Source: Atopobiaceae bacterium (lineage in GTDB: Bacteria > Actinomycetota > Coriobacteriia > Coriobacteriales > Atopobiaceae). From it: a stretch of DNA of 64,000 bases. This document shows, in pieces, positions 26,445 through 35,525 of the stretch. The position numbers and the translations under genes were made by a program. The stretch spans positions 62,001 through 126,000 of the forward strand of contig JAKVON010000004.1 of assembly GCA_022482785.1 (NCBI GenBank), written 5' to 3'. Each line of letters begins with the position of its first letter. The stretch's first letter is position 1. The notes beneath the pieces are model-generated. The model saw only the letters and a program-made list of their open reading frames with translations. It made no database searches and was not told the DNA's origin.

Positions 26445-27684
26445 ATGGGAACCGTCACGATACGCAGCATCGAGGTCGAGGACAGGCGTTTTCCGCTCGC
26501 GGACGGTGCCGGGCTCGGACGCAGTCCACACCGTCCCCCAATACGCCTACGCGGTGTGCAAGCTCAAGACCGACACGGACGTCGAGGGGCACGGGGCCTG
26601 ACCTTCACCCTCGGCTATGGCAACGACATGGTCTGCACGGCCATCAAGTACCTCTCCGAGGAGCTCGTGGGGCGTGACATCGAGGAACTCATGGCGACCT
26701 TCGGCGAGACGTTCGCCAAGATCACCGACTCGCCGTGCTATCGCTGGCTCGGCCCCCACAAGGGAGTGGTGCACCTCGCGCTCGCGAGCATCACCAACGC
26801 CTGCTTCGACCTCTGGGCCAAGTCGCGTGACGTGCCCCTCTGGAAGCTTCTCGTCGACCTCACGCCCGAGCAGGTCGTGGCCCTCTGCGACTTCCGCTAC
26901 GTGGAGGACGTGCTCACGAAGGAGGAGGCGCTCAGGCATCCTCCGTGACGCGCAGCTCACCAAGGACTCCCGCATGGGCATCCTCGACACGGGCTACACC
27001 GGCTATGACACCTCGGTGGGCTGGTTCAACTACCCCGACGAGAAGGTCGTCGCCAACGCGAAGCAGGCCGTGGAGAACGGCTTCACCGCGATGAAGCTCA
27101 AGATCGGCTCTCGCGACCATTCGCGCGACATCCGCCGCGCCCTGCTCATCCGAGAGACGGTCGGCGACGACGTGACCATCATGCTCGACGTCAACCAGCA
27201 GTGGACCATGGCCGACGCGATCGAGGTCATCCCGCAGGTCAAGAAGATGAACCCCTTCTGGATCGAGGAGCCCACCGACCCGGACGACGTCCTCGCGCAC
27301 CAGACGATCGCACGCGCCTTCTCCCCGCTCAAGATCGCCCTCGGCGAGCATGTCCCGAACAAGGTCATGTTCAAGAACTACCTGCAGGCCAAGGCCATGT
27401 CGTTCAACCAGGTGGACGCCCTGCGCGTGGGCGGCATCTCCGAGTGGATCCTCGTGAGCCTCATGTCTCGCAAGTTCGACGTGCCCGTGATTCCGCACGT
27501 GGGCGACATGGGTCAGATTCATCAGCACCTGGTGCTGTTCAACCACATCTCCGTGGGACACCCGGCGCTCTTCCTCGAGTACATCCCGCACCTCGCGAAG
27601 TACTTCAAGGATCCCGTCGTCATCCGCGACGGAAAGTACGTCGTGCCCCAGACGCCCGGCTCGACGTCTGACTTCATCGGGTAG
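26445..27684 (+). CDS. L-fuconate dehydratase (ENOSF1-like enolase superfamily), frameshifted as sequenced
   Basis: Dehydrates L-fuconate to 2-keto-3-deoxy-L-fuconate. The product resembles human ENOSF1 and bacterial fuconate dehydratases: LTFTLGYGNDMV, WLGPHKGVVHLALASITNACFDLWAK, the catalytic KLKIG, metal ligands in MLDVNQQW, WIEEPTDPDD and ALGEHV, and the general base in VIPHVGD. Extra bases in GGG at 26511-26513, in GGGG at 26593-26596 (two) and near 26935 split the frame; correction gives 412 codons. The start ATG has only a weak upstream GAAGGATG. It is divergent from the IclR gene and followed by fucO. Confidence 0.88.
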
Positions 27685-27721
27685 ACATCGTCCTCGATAA
27701 GGGCACGAGAACCAGCCACCA

Positions 27722-27749
27722 GCCTCCCGCCAACGCGGGAGGCCTTTTC
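27722..27749 (+). terminator. Intrinsic terminator between the dehydratase gene and fucO
   Basis: GCCTCCCGC (27722-27730) pairs with GCGGGAGGC (27735-27743), followed by CTTTTC. It may be leaky, as the fucO ribosome binding site follows at once (CAAGGAGGAATC). It would lower fucO relative to the dehydratase. Confidence 0.65.
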
Positions 27750-27762
27750 ACAAGGAGGAATC

Positions 27763-28926
27763 ATGGCCAATCGCATCGTTCTCAACACCATCTCGTACCA
27801 CGGCAAGGGCGCCATCGAGGAGATCCCCGGGGAGATCTCCCGCCGCTCCCTCGAGAAGGCCTTCGTCTGCTCCGACCCGGACCTCGTCAGGTTCGGGGTG
27901 ACCAGGAAGGTCACCGACGTCCTCGACAAGGCCGGCATCGCCTGGGAGCTCTACAGCGAGATCAAGCCCAACCCCACCATCAAGAACGTGCAGGACGGCG
28001 TTGCCGCGTTCAAGAACTCCGGCGCCGACTGCATCGTCGCCATCGGCGGCGGCAGCTCCATGGACACCGCCAAGGGCATCGGCGTCATCGTGAACAACCC
28101 CGAGTTCGCCGACGTCGTGTCGCTCGAGGGCGTGGCCCCCACCACCAAGCATGCCGTCTTCACCATCGCCGTCCCCACCACGGCCGGCACCGCGGCCGAG
28201 GTCACGATCAACTACGTGATCACCGACCCCGACAAGCAGCGCAAGTTCGTCTGCGTCGACACCAATGACATCCCCGAGGTCGCCGTCGTCGATCCCGACA
28301 TGATGGCCTCCATGCCCGTTGGCCTCACCGCCGCCACCGGCATGGACGCCCTCACCCATGCCATCGAGGGCTACACCACGAAGGCCGCCTGGGAGATCAC
28401 CGACATGTTCCACCTCGAGGCCATCCGCCTCATCTCCGGGAACCTCCGCGACGCCGTCGCCGAGGCCAAGAGCGGCGTCCCGGACTCCGGCCGCGAGGCA
28501 ATGGCCATGGCTCAGTACATCGCCGGCATGGGCTTCTCGAACGTGGGCCTGGGCATCGCCCACTCCATCGCCCACACCTTCTCGGCGCACTATGACACCC
28601 CCCACGGCGTCGCCTGCGCCATCATGCTGCCGCTCGTCATGGAGTACAACGCTCCCTGCACCGGCGAGCGTCTGCGCGCCGTGGCCAAGGCCATGGGCGT
28701 CGAGGGCACCGATTCGATGAGCATCGAGGAGGCGCGCGCCGCTGCCGTCCTCGCCGTGCGCACGCTCGGCGAGGACGTGGGCATCCCCACCACCGTCAAG
28801 GGCCTCGTCGCCGCCGACTACGACCGCCTCGCGGACGACGCGCTCGCCGACGCCTGCTGCCCCGGCAACCCAAGGGACGCGACCAAGGAAGACATCATCG
28901 AGCTGCTCAGGAAGGTCACCGCATAG
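27763..28926 (+). CDS. fucO: Lactaldehyde reductase (1,2-propanediol oxidoreductase)
   Basis: A 387-residue group III iron alcohol dehydrogenase strongly resembling E. coli FucO. Shared blocks are MANR at the start, SGADCIVAIGGGSSMDTAKGIG, NNPEFADVVSLEG, TTAGTAAEVTINYVITD, RKFVCVD and GMGFSNVGLGIAHSIAH; iron-binding His residues are in ALTHAIEGY, AHSIAH and DTPHGVA. It reduces L-lactaldehyde to (S)-1,2-propanediol, regenerating NAD under anaerobic conditions. AAGGAGGAATC precedes the ATG. Its presence fixes lactaldehyde as a product of the cluster, as expected for L-fucose or L-rhamnose. Confidence 0.95.
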   Translation: MANRIVLNTISYHGKGAIEEIPGEISRRSLEKAFVCSDPDLVRFGVTRKVTDVLDKAGIAWELYSEIKPNPTIKNVQDGVAAFKNSGADCIVAIGGGSSMDTAKGIGVIVNNPEFADVVSLEGVAPTTKHAVFTIAVPTTAGTAAEVTINYVITDPDKQRKFVCVDTNDIPEVAVVDPDMMASMPVGLTAATGMDALTHAIEGYTTKAAWEITDMFHLEAIRLISGNLRDAVAEAKSGVPDSGREAMAMAQYIAGMGFSNVGLGIAHSIAHTFSAHYDTPHGVACAIMLPLVMEYNAPCTGERLRAVAKAMGVEGTDSMSIEEARAAAVLAVRTLGEDVGIPTTVKGLVAADYDRLADDALADACCPGNPRDATKEDIIELLRKVTA

Positions 28927-28950
28927 AAGCCGTCCCAATGGGACGAGAGA

Positions 28951-28988
28951 GGGCGTCGGAGAATGCTTCTCCGACGCCCTTCTTGGTT
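28951..28988 (+). terminator. Intrinsic terminator after fucO
   Basis: GGGCGTCGGAGAA (28951-28963) pairs perfectly with TTCTCCGACGCCC (28967-28979) around a TGC loop and is followed by TTCTTGGTTT. Confidence 0.85.
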
Positions 28989-29109
28989 TGGCGCCAGGAG
29001 CCCGGGGAGAGCCTCGAACATGCGTCGCACTCTCTTGAAAGGACGACCCATGCCCATCGCAACGCATTCGGGCCGCGAGCATCCGCCCGCGGCCCGACCT
29101 CGCGTCTCC

Positions 29110-29185
29110 TGGTGGGCGATGAGGGATTCGAACCCCCAACCTTGTGCGTGTAAGGCACCTGCGCTAGCCATTGCGCCAATCGCCC
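29110..29185 (-). tRNA. tRNA-Val (UAC)
   Basis: The acceptor stem GGGCGAT pairs with ATCGCCC, the D arm is GCGC-loop-GCGC, and the anticodon loop CTTACAC gives UAC. The T loop is TTCGAAT, and CCA is encoded at the 3' end (29112-29110). The rest of the 28927-29354 gap holds the fucO terminator and the helicase upstream region. Confidence 0.93.
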
Positions 29186-29354
29186 GAATCGCCGCCACGC
29201 CCGCAGGCGAAGGGGCGAGAGAAGTTTACCATAGCTGGACTTTTCCCTTTGGAGGGCCTGTGTGCGAGGGGGCATCGAGGCGCCGCATGAGCGGGCCGGC
29301 CCGATGCCTGCTATCCTTGTCGTCGACATCTCTATCGATTGGAAACATCCCCTC

Positions 29355-30821
29355 ATGACAATCAGCGATTCCCCGCGCACAGACGCGCATCCTGCCGACA
29401 TGCCCGCGGAGCCGGACGGCTTCGCGGCGCTCGGGCTCTCCCCCACCATGCTCTCCGCCGTGCGCGACCTGGGCTACGCACAGCCCACCCCCGTCCAGCG
29501 AGAGTCCATCCCCGAGGTGCTGGCCGGTCGCGACCTGCTTGCCGCCGCCCAGACCGGCACCGGCAAGACGGCCGCGTTCCTGTTGCCCATCATGGACGGC
29601 CTGGGGCACGTGGGACGCGGGGCCGGGCCGCTCGTGCTCGTGGTCACCCCCACCCGCGAGCTCGCGCAGCAGATCGACGACGTGGCCTCCGCCATCGCCC
29701 GCCACACCCACCACTCCTGCGTCACCGTGGTCGGCGGCGTGGGGTACGAGCCCCAGAAGGCGGCGCTCGCCCGCGGGTGCGACGTTCTCGTGGCCACGCC
29801 CGGGCGTCTCATCGACCTCATCGAGCAGGGAGTCTGCCACCTCAAGGACGTGCAGGCGCTGGTGCTCGACGAGGCGGACCGCATGCTCGACATGGGGTTC
29901 CTCCCCACCGTTCGCAAGATCGTCGCCCAGGTGCCCCGGGACCGCCAGACGCTCCTGCTCTCCGCCACGCTCGACGACTCGGCCATCGGCGCGATCGCCG
30001 ACCTGGTTCGCGACCCCGTCCGCGTCGAGATCGCCCACAAGGGCACCGTGGCCGACACGATCGACCAGTATGCCATCGCGGTGTCGCCCGAGGTCAAGAA
30101 CGGGCTTCTCGCCAAGGTGCTCGCGAGCGAGGGCCCGGGCCGCGTCATCGTGTTCTGCCGCACGAAGCACCGTGCCGACGCCTGCTGTAGGCGCCTGCGC
30201 AAGGCCGGCATCTCCTGTGCCCCCATCCATGGCAACCGCAGCCAGAACCAGCGCGACCGCGCCCTCTCCGAGTTCCGTTCGGGCAAGGTAGACGTGCTCG
30301 TGGCCACCGACGTGCTCGCCCGCGGCATCGACATCTCCGACGTCCGCTACGTGGTGAACTTCGACGTCCCCGCCGACCCCGAGGACTACATCCACCGCAT
30401 CGGCCGCACGGGGCGCGCCGGCGAGACGGGCTGGGCGCTCACCTTCGTCACCACCGACGACGCCGCCGACCTCTACGACATCGAGCGGCTCATGGGCTCC
30501 GTCGTACCGGCCTACCAGCCCAAGGCCCCGCTCGACCTCGGCGAGGAGCCGCCCTCGCTCGATCCCGGGCGCTCGGCGGAGAGGGCGAAGGGCCCCGCGA
30601 AGCGCAAGAAGGGCCGCGGCAAGGGCGGCAAGAGGCAGGGCGGCCGCCCCGACGGGCCCGCTGCCAAGCCCTCCGAGAAGGCCAGGCCCAAGGCCGCCCC
30701 GAAGCCCAAGCCCAAGCACGGCTCCGACCGCAAGCCCAAGGCGGATGCCAGGCCCAAGGCGGCCGACGAGCCCAAGAAGAAGCACCACCGCCACCCAGGC
30801 GACAAGGGCGGGAAGCACTAG
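29355..30821 (+). CDS. DEAD-box RNA helicase (RhlE type)
   Basis: A 488-residue ATP-dependent RNA helicase. In order are the Q motif (FAALGLSPTMLSAVRDLGYAQPTPVQ), AQTGTGKT, PTRELAQQ, TPGR, DEAD (VLDEADRMLDMGF), SAT, and the second-domain motifs IVFCRTK, ATDVLARGID and HRIGRTGRAG. The last 110 residues are a Lys/Arg/Pro-rich basic tail that would bind RNA. The ATG at 29355 has only GGAAA upstream, but upstream alternatives lie outside the helicase homology. Likely role: ribosome assembly or mRNA unwinding. Confidence 0.94.
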   Translation: MTISDSPRTDAHPADMPAEPDGFAALGLSPTMLSAVRDLGYAQPTPVQRESIPEVLAGRDLLAAAQTGTGKTAAFLLPIMDGLGHVGRGAGPLVLVVTPTRELAQQIDDVASAIARHTHHSCVTVVGGVGYEPQKAALARGCDVLVATPGRLIDLIEQGVCHLKDVQALVLDEADRMLDMGFLPTVRKIVAQVPRDRQTLLLSATLDDSAIGAIADLVRDPVRVEIAHKGTVADTIDQYAIAVSPEVKNGLLAKVLASEGPGRVIVFCRTKHRADACCRRLRKAGISCAPIHGNRSQNQRDRALSEFRSGKVDVLVATDVLARGIDISDVRYVVNFDVPADPEDYIHRIGRTGRAGETGWALTFVTTDDAADLYDIERLMGSVVPAYQPKAPLDLGEEPPSLDPGRSAERAKGPAKRKKGRGKGGKRQGGRPDGPAAKPSEKARPKAAPKPKPKHGSDRKPKADARPKAADEPKKKHHRHPGDKGGKH

Positions 30822-30901
30822 GGGGCCGCCCGGCCCCATGTCTTTTTCCCGACTCGCAGGGCAGCCATGTCCTCGACGCCCGCAGGCGTTATCCTTATGG
30901 C

Positions 30902-32461
30902 ATGGAAAACACTACCTTCAAGGCCCTCGCGGAGCTGCTCTCTGAACGGGGCTACCTCGCGAGTGCCACCACCCCCCTGCCCGAGCTCGCCATCAGCGGA
31001 GCCGCCCATGACTCCCGCGACGTCGAGCCCGGCGACGTCTTCGTCTGCAAGGGCGCGGCGTTCGAGCCGCGGTTCCTCGCGGCGGCGATCGCGTCCGGCG
31101 CCGTCGCCTACCTCTGCGACGAGGGACACGCCGCCGCGCTCGCGACCGAGGCGCCGGGCACGCCCGCGCTCGTCTGCACGGACCTGCGCCACGCGATGTC
31201 CGTGGTCTCCGCCGAGGCCTGGGGGCACCCGGACCGCGACATGGAGGTCGTCGGCATCACCGGGACCAAGGGCAAGTCGACCGTCGCCTACATGGTCCGC
31301 ACGATCCTCGATGGCGGCGAGCCCTACTCCAGGGCCGCCGTCATGGGCTCGATCGAGACGTACGACGGCGAGGAGCGGTTCGAGAGCCACAACACCACCC
31401 CCGAGGCACCCGAGCTGTGGCGCCACCTCGCGCACGCGCGCGACCACGGCCTCTCGATGGTGATGGAGGTGTCGAGCCATGCCCTCAAGCACGAGCGGGC
31501 CGACGGCCTCACCTACGACATCGCCTGCTTCCTCAACATCGGCCGCGACCACATCTCGCCGGTCGAGCACCCCACCTTCGAGGACTACCTGTCCTCAAAG
31601 CTCCTCATCTTCGACCGCTGCCGACGCGGCGTGGTGAACCTCGACACCGACTGCGCCTCGACGGTGCTCGCCGCCGCCCGCAAGGCCCCGCACCTCACGA
31701 CCTTCTCGGCGAGGAGCAACGCCGCCGACGTCTGGGCGGAGAACGTGACTCCCGGCCACGGGTTCGTCTCGTTCGACTGCCACACCCCGGAGTGGTCCGA
31801 CCACGTCATGGTGGGCATGCCGGGACTGTTCAACGTCGACAATGCCCTCGCCGCCATAGCGATCTGCCAGCTGCTCGGCATCGGGCGCCAGCAGATCCTC
31901 GACGGGCTGGTCGAGGCGCGCGTACCAGGACGCATGGAGCTCATCGAGAGCGAGACGGGCGACATCGTCGCGCTCGTCGACTACGCCCACAACAAGCTCT
32001 CCTTCGAGAAGCTGTTCGAGTCGGTCGAGGCGGAATACCCCGGGCGCATGGTCGTCGCCGTCTTCGGGGCGCCCGGCAACAAGGCCCAGGAACGCAGGAA
32101 GCACCTGCCCGAGGCCTCGGCGGGCCACTGCGACCTGGTCATCTACACCGAGGAGGACCCGGCCCACGAGCCGGTCTCCGAGATATGCGCGGACCTGGCG
32201 GCCAACACCCCGCCGAACCTCCCCTATGAGATCGTCGAGGATCGCGAGCGGGCCATATGCCGCGCCGTCGAGGTGGCGGACGCGGATGCCGCCCACCGCG
32301 AGGCCGTGCTGTGCCTCCTTGCCAAGGGCGACGAGACGCGGCAGCACCGCGGCGATGCCTTCGAGCCCGTCAGGACCGACGGCGACATCGTCACCAAGGC
32401 CCTGCGCGAGCGCGACGAGCGCCGGCGCAGGATGCGAGAGGAGCCCCATGAGCAGGGCTGA
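30902..32461 (+). CDS. murE: MurE-type UDP-MurNAc-tripeptide ligase
   Basis: A 519-residue Mur ligase with the ATP loop VVGITGTKGKSTVAYM near 115, NTTPEAPELWRHL, EVSSHALKHERADGL and the C-terminal GAPGNKAQERR. It would add the third amino acid to UDP-MurNAc-dipeptide. The DNPR motif that marks meso-diaminopimelate enzymes is replaced by EEDPAHEP, so lysine or ornithine is more likely. There is no ribosome binding site; TATCCT ends about 7 bases before the ATG, so the mRNA may be leaderless. It overlaps the next gene by 14 bases. Confidence 0.88.
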   Translation: MENTTFKALAELLSERGYLASATTPLPELAISGAAHDSRDVEPGDVFVCKGAAFEPRFLAAAIASGAVAYLCDEGHAAALATEAPGTPALVCTDLRHAMSVVSAEAWGHPDRDMEVVGITGTKGKSTVAYMVRTILDGGEPYSRAAVMGSIETYDGEERFESHNTTPEAPELWRHLAHARDHGLSMVMEVSSHALKHERADGLTYDIACFLNIGRDHISPVEHPTFEDYLSSKLLIFDRCRRGVVNLDTDCASTVLAAARKAPHLTTFSARSNAADVWAENVTPGHGFVSFDCHTPEWSDHVMVGMPGLFNVDNALAAIAICQLLGIGRQQILDGLVEARVPGRMELIESETGDIVALVDYAHNKLSFEKLFESVEAEYPGRMVVAVFGAPGNKAQERRKHLPEASAGHCDLVIYTEEDPAHEPVSEICADLAANTPPNLPYEIVEDRERAICRAVEVADADAAHREAVLCLLAKGDETRQHRGDAFEPVRTDGDIVTKALRERDERRRRMREEPHEQG

Positions 32462-33383
32462 CCAGGCGGAGGGCTTTCGGCTCTTCCCCACGAAGCGCCC
32501 GAGCGGGGAGATGGCGGAGAGGCTCCGGCGAATCCGCTACGTCGTCTCCGACGCCGACGGCACCATGTTCACCGGCGCGAAGGCCACCAACGCCAGCGAC
32601 GGGACCCCCTCCGCCGAGCTCGTCGAGACCCTCATCGAGCTCAGGCGGGCCGGCGTCTCCGTGATCCCCTGCACGGGCCGCAACCGCGCCATGATTGCCG
32701 AGGACGCCCGCATCCTCGACCTCCCCGGCTGGATCGCCGAGATGGGAGGGCTCATCTGCACCAGCCAGTCGAGCCAGCCCGAGTGGGCCTACTTCACGGG
32801 CGACATGCCCTACGACCAGGCATCGGGAAAGACCCCCCACGACGCGATCTGCGAGACCGGCGTCATCGACGCGATGCTCGGGCGCTGGCCGCACGAGCTC
32901 GAGACCTACCATGACAATGGCATCGGCTTCGAGTACCGGGAGGTCACCGTCGCCCTGCGCGGCAGGATCGCCCCCGACGAGGCACAGGCCATGCTCGACG
33001 CGTCGGGACTCCCCCTCTACCTGGCCGACAACGGCTTCGTGCGGCGCATCTCCGGCGCCTCCGCGCTCGACTGCGACCGCGAGCACCCCGTGGGCATCCA
33101 TACCTACCACGTCACCCCGGCCGGCGTCACGAAGGGCACGGGAACCGAGCGCTTCGTGCAGATGATGGGGCTCGAGCGCGACGAGGTCCTCTGCGCCGGC
33201 GACTCCCCGGCGGACTGCGACATGGCCTGCGCCTCGGGCCTCTTCCTGTTCATGCACAACGGGCTCGACCACCCGCTCGCCCACCAGGAGCTCGCGAGGC
33301 GAGACAACGCCTACGTGAGCCGCCTCGACAGCACGGACGGCTGGTGCGAGTGCATGCGCGCCCTCCTGGCCGCGAAGGGGTAG
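32448..33383 (+). CDS. HAD-superfamily (Cof-type) phosphatase
   Basis: A 311-residue hydrolase. Motif I is VSDADGTMF (nucleophile and acid/base Asp), motif II is in PCTGRNRA, the motif III lysine is in TPAGVTKGTG and motif IV is LCAGDSPADCDMA. These define a class IIB HAD phosphatase acting on a small phosphorylated metabolite. GAGAGGAG precedes the ATG, which lies inside murE, so the two are translationally coupled. The substrate cannot be inferred. Confidence 0.9.
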   Translation: MSRADQAEGFRLFPTKRPSGEMAERLRRIRYVVSDADGTMFTGAKATNASDGTPSAELVETLIELRRAGVSVIPCTGRNRAMIAEDARILDLPGWIAEMGGLICTSQSSQPEWAYFTGDMPYDQASGKTPHDAICETGVIDAMLGRWPHELETYHDNGIGFEYREVTVALRGRIAPDEAQAMLDASGLPLYLADNGFVRRISGASALDCDREHPVGIHTYHVTPAGVTKGTGTERFVQMMGLERDEVLCAGDSPADCDMACASGLFLFMHNGLDHPLAHQELARRDNAYVSRLDSTDGWCECMRALLAAKG

Positions 33384-33476
33384 GGCCGCCGTCGCCCGCA
33401 GGCCCCCGTCCCGATGCCGCGCGGGAATGTATACACTACCGAGATACGTCCCTTCGGGTCGCCTGAGGAGGTTGCC

Positions 33477-34493
33477 ATGTCGTTCGACCCACGTCGCGAG
33501 GACTATCTGCGCCTCGGGCTTCGCTTCGCGCGAACGCTCGACTCCAAGGACCCCTTCGGCGCAGCGCGCGCCATCTCCACCTTCTCGCGCCGCTACGACC
33601 AGAACCGCGACGCCCTGCCGCAGTCCGACGGCGACCGTGCCTTCCATCTCGTCGCAGAGGCCACCGACCTCATCGACTACCAGCTGCCCTTCGCGAGCGA
33701 CGAGGCCGTCCAGCCCCTGCTCGACAACGCCGGGAAGCTGCTCGACGAGGCCCTCGACCTCGATGCCCACTGCCATGACGCCACGCGCATGAAGGCCGCC
33801 GCCGAGCTCCTCTCCTTCGAGTCGTACTACCGCTTCCTCGAGGCCAACGCCCCGGCGGTCCGCGAGTCATGCCTGCGCCGCCGCGACGCCGCCCGCGAGG
33901 AGTTCGGCGCCAGGGCGGACCTCGCCGGGGACATCGCCCTGCGCCCGTACCTGCGCTGGGCCTCGACGGAGGCCGCCAAGGCCCTCATCTGCGGGCGCTA
34001 CACCAAGACCATAGAGCTCGCCGACGAGCTCCTCGAGCTCGACCCCACGGACCAGTGCGACGTGCGCTTCACGGCGGCGCTGGCCTTCGCCAAGCTCGAG
34101 GACGAGGCCGGCCTCGAGAGGCTCGCCCGCGGCCGCAACGTGCGGCTCGCGAGCTCGACAGGCCCCGAGCATGCCGACGCGTGGCTGCTCATGGCGCGGG
34201 TGGCCCTGGCCTACAAGCGTCGCGACCTCACGTGCGCGCGCGAGTGGCTCGCACGCATCACCGAGAGCTACCCCCATGCCCTCGAGACGCTCTCGCGCCA
34301 GGACGAGCTCCCCGACGGGGTGTTCGCCCGGCTCGCGGTCGCGCCCCACAGCGAGGACGAGCTCATCCTCGCCGTCTCCGAGGCTACGGTGCTCCTCCAG
34401 GAGGGGCGCGACGAGAACGGCAGGGGGACGCTCGGCGCATGGGTGGCCGCCCAGACAGGCGTCCCGGCAGACGCCTCCGCAAGGCGGGCGTAG
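33477..34493 (+). CDS. Uncharacterised helical-repeat protein, first of a pair
   Basis: A 338-residue soluble, acidic, almost entirely helical protein. Segments such as LICGRYTKTIELADELLELDPTDQCDVRF resemble degenerate tetratricopeptide repeats. No catalytic motif, signal peptide or membrane segment is seen. GAGGAGGTTGCC precedes the ATG. It is followed after 3 bases by a second gene of similar size and composition with the same pattern (RALSLDPGCVDARLL), suggesting an ancient duplication and a two-component complex. I do not recognise a named family. Confidence 0.82.
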   Translation: MSFDPRREDYLRLGLRFARTLDSKDPFGAARAISTFSRRYDQNRDALPQSDGDRAFHLVAEATDLIDYQLPFASDEAVQPLLDNAGKLLDEALDLDAHCHDATRMKAAAELLSFESYYRFLEANAPAVRESCLRRRDAAREEFGARADLAGDIALRPYLRWASTEAAKALICGRYTKTIELADELLELDPTDQCDVRFTAALAFAKLEDEAGLERLARGRNVRLASSTGPEHADAWLLMARVALAYKRRDLTCAREWLARITESYPHALETLSRQDELPDGVFARLAVAPHSEDELILAVSEATVLLQEGRDENGRGTLGAWVAAQTGVPADASARRA

Positions 34494-34496
34494 CCC

Positions 34497-35471
34497 ATGG
34501 ACGCCTCCGACGAGCTGGTGCGCCGGCTCTCCCTCAAGCGCAGCGACAAGCTCGGCCATCTCTCCCCGGAGGGCTTCGCCGAGCTCGAGCGCTCCGTCTC
34601 GAAGAACCCCTCGCTCTTCGTCGACGACGAGCACGAGGCCGCCTTCCTCGAGGTGGGCAAGGCCCTCGCACGCATCGAGGACTCCCGCGACGAGGAGGAG
34701 AACCTCGACGACGACGCCTACCTCAGGGCCCGCAGGCACCATCTCGACCGCCTGGTCGCCGACTGCGACCGCGCCCTCTCGCTCGACCCCGGCTGCGTCG
34801 ACGCCAGGCTGCTCCGGGTCCTTGCCGCCGACCAGGACCCCAACGAGGCCCTCGGGCTCCTCCTCGAGCTCCAGCAGGAGGTCGAGGAGCAGGACGGTCC
34901 CCTGGTCGTGCCCGATTCGGGGGACGCCTGGGACGACGTCTTCAGCCGGCCGCGCCTGAGGCTCGACGCCGCCGTGGCCCGCACCTGCTTCGACGGGGCC
35001 CGCTACCGCCTGGCGGAGAGCTCGTGCAGGAGCCTCATCGAGCACGCCCCCTCGGACCTGCTGGGGGCACGCCTGACCTGCTCGCTCGCCCTCGCGCGCC
35101 TGGAGGACGAGAAGGGGCTGAACGCGCTCGACGTGCGGTTCCGTCGCGCCGGCAACGCCTGGATGCACCTCTCGCGGGCGCTTCTCATGTTCAAGCTCGA
35201 CCGCCTGGGGGCGGCCCAGCGCGCCATCATGGGCTTCGCGAACCTCTGCGAGGGAGGGGCCTACCTCCTCGTGCATCCCACCTACGTCGACATCTACCTG
35301 CCGGACCGCCCCTCCTTCAAGCCCGGGAGCTTCGAGGAGAGCCTGCTGGCCGTGCACGAGGCGGACCCGATCGTGGTGGACACCCCCGACTTCGTCGCCT
35401 GGGCCTCGACCCTGCCCGAGTTCGTCGCGAAGGCGCAGGGCTTCGACGACGGGGCCGATGCCGGCTGGTAG
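34497..35471 (+). CDS. Uncharacterised helical-repeat protein, second of a pair
   Basis: A 324-residue acidic helical protein with degenerate TPR-like segments (DCDRALSLDPGCVDARLLRV; CRSLIEHAPSDLLGARLTCSLALARLEDEKGL). The phrase ALARLEDE-GL recurs in the upstream gene as ALAFAKLEDEAGL, supporting common origin. The start is 3 bases after the upstream stop, so expression is coupled. The C-terminal 60 residues (HPTYVDIYLPDRPSFKPGSFEESL) are non-repetitive. The function is unknown. Confidence 0.82.
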   Translation: MDASDELVRRLSLKRSDKLGHLSPEGFAELERSVSKNPSLFVDDEHEAAFLEVGKALARIEDSRDEEENLDDDAYLRARRHHLDRLVADCDRALSLDPGCVDARLLRVLAADQDPNEALGLLLELQQEVEEQDGPLVVPDSGDAWDDVFSRPRLRLDAAVARTCFDGARYRLAESSCRSLIEHAPSDLLGARLTCSLALARLEDEKGLNALDVRFRRAGNAWMHLSRALLMFKLDRLGAAQRAIMGFANLCEGGAYLLVHPTYVDIYLPDRPSFKPGSFEESLLAVHEADPIVVDTPDFVAWASTLPEFVAKAQGFDDGADAGW

Positions 35472-35525
35472 CGTGCGTCGAAACTGGCCAGGGCCGTGAG
35501 CCGCGCCGTGCCCGGCGCCGAGCGC

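Noticed and set aside
28938-29153. ORF whose product ends GDEGFEPPTLCV
   Set aside because: It is the antisense reading of the tRNA-Val gene, a classic spurious ORF.
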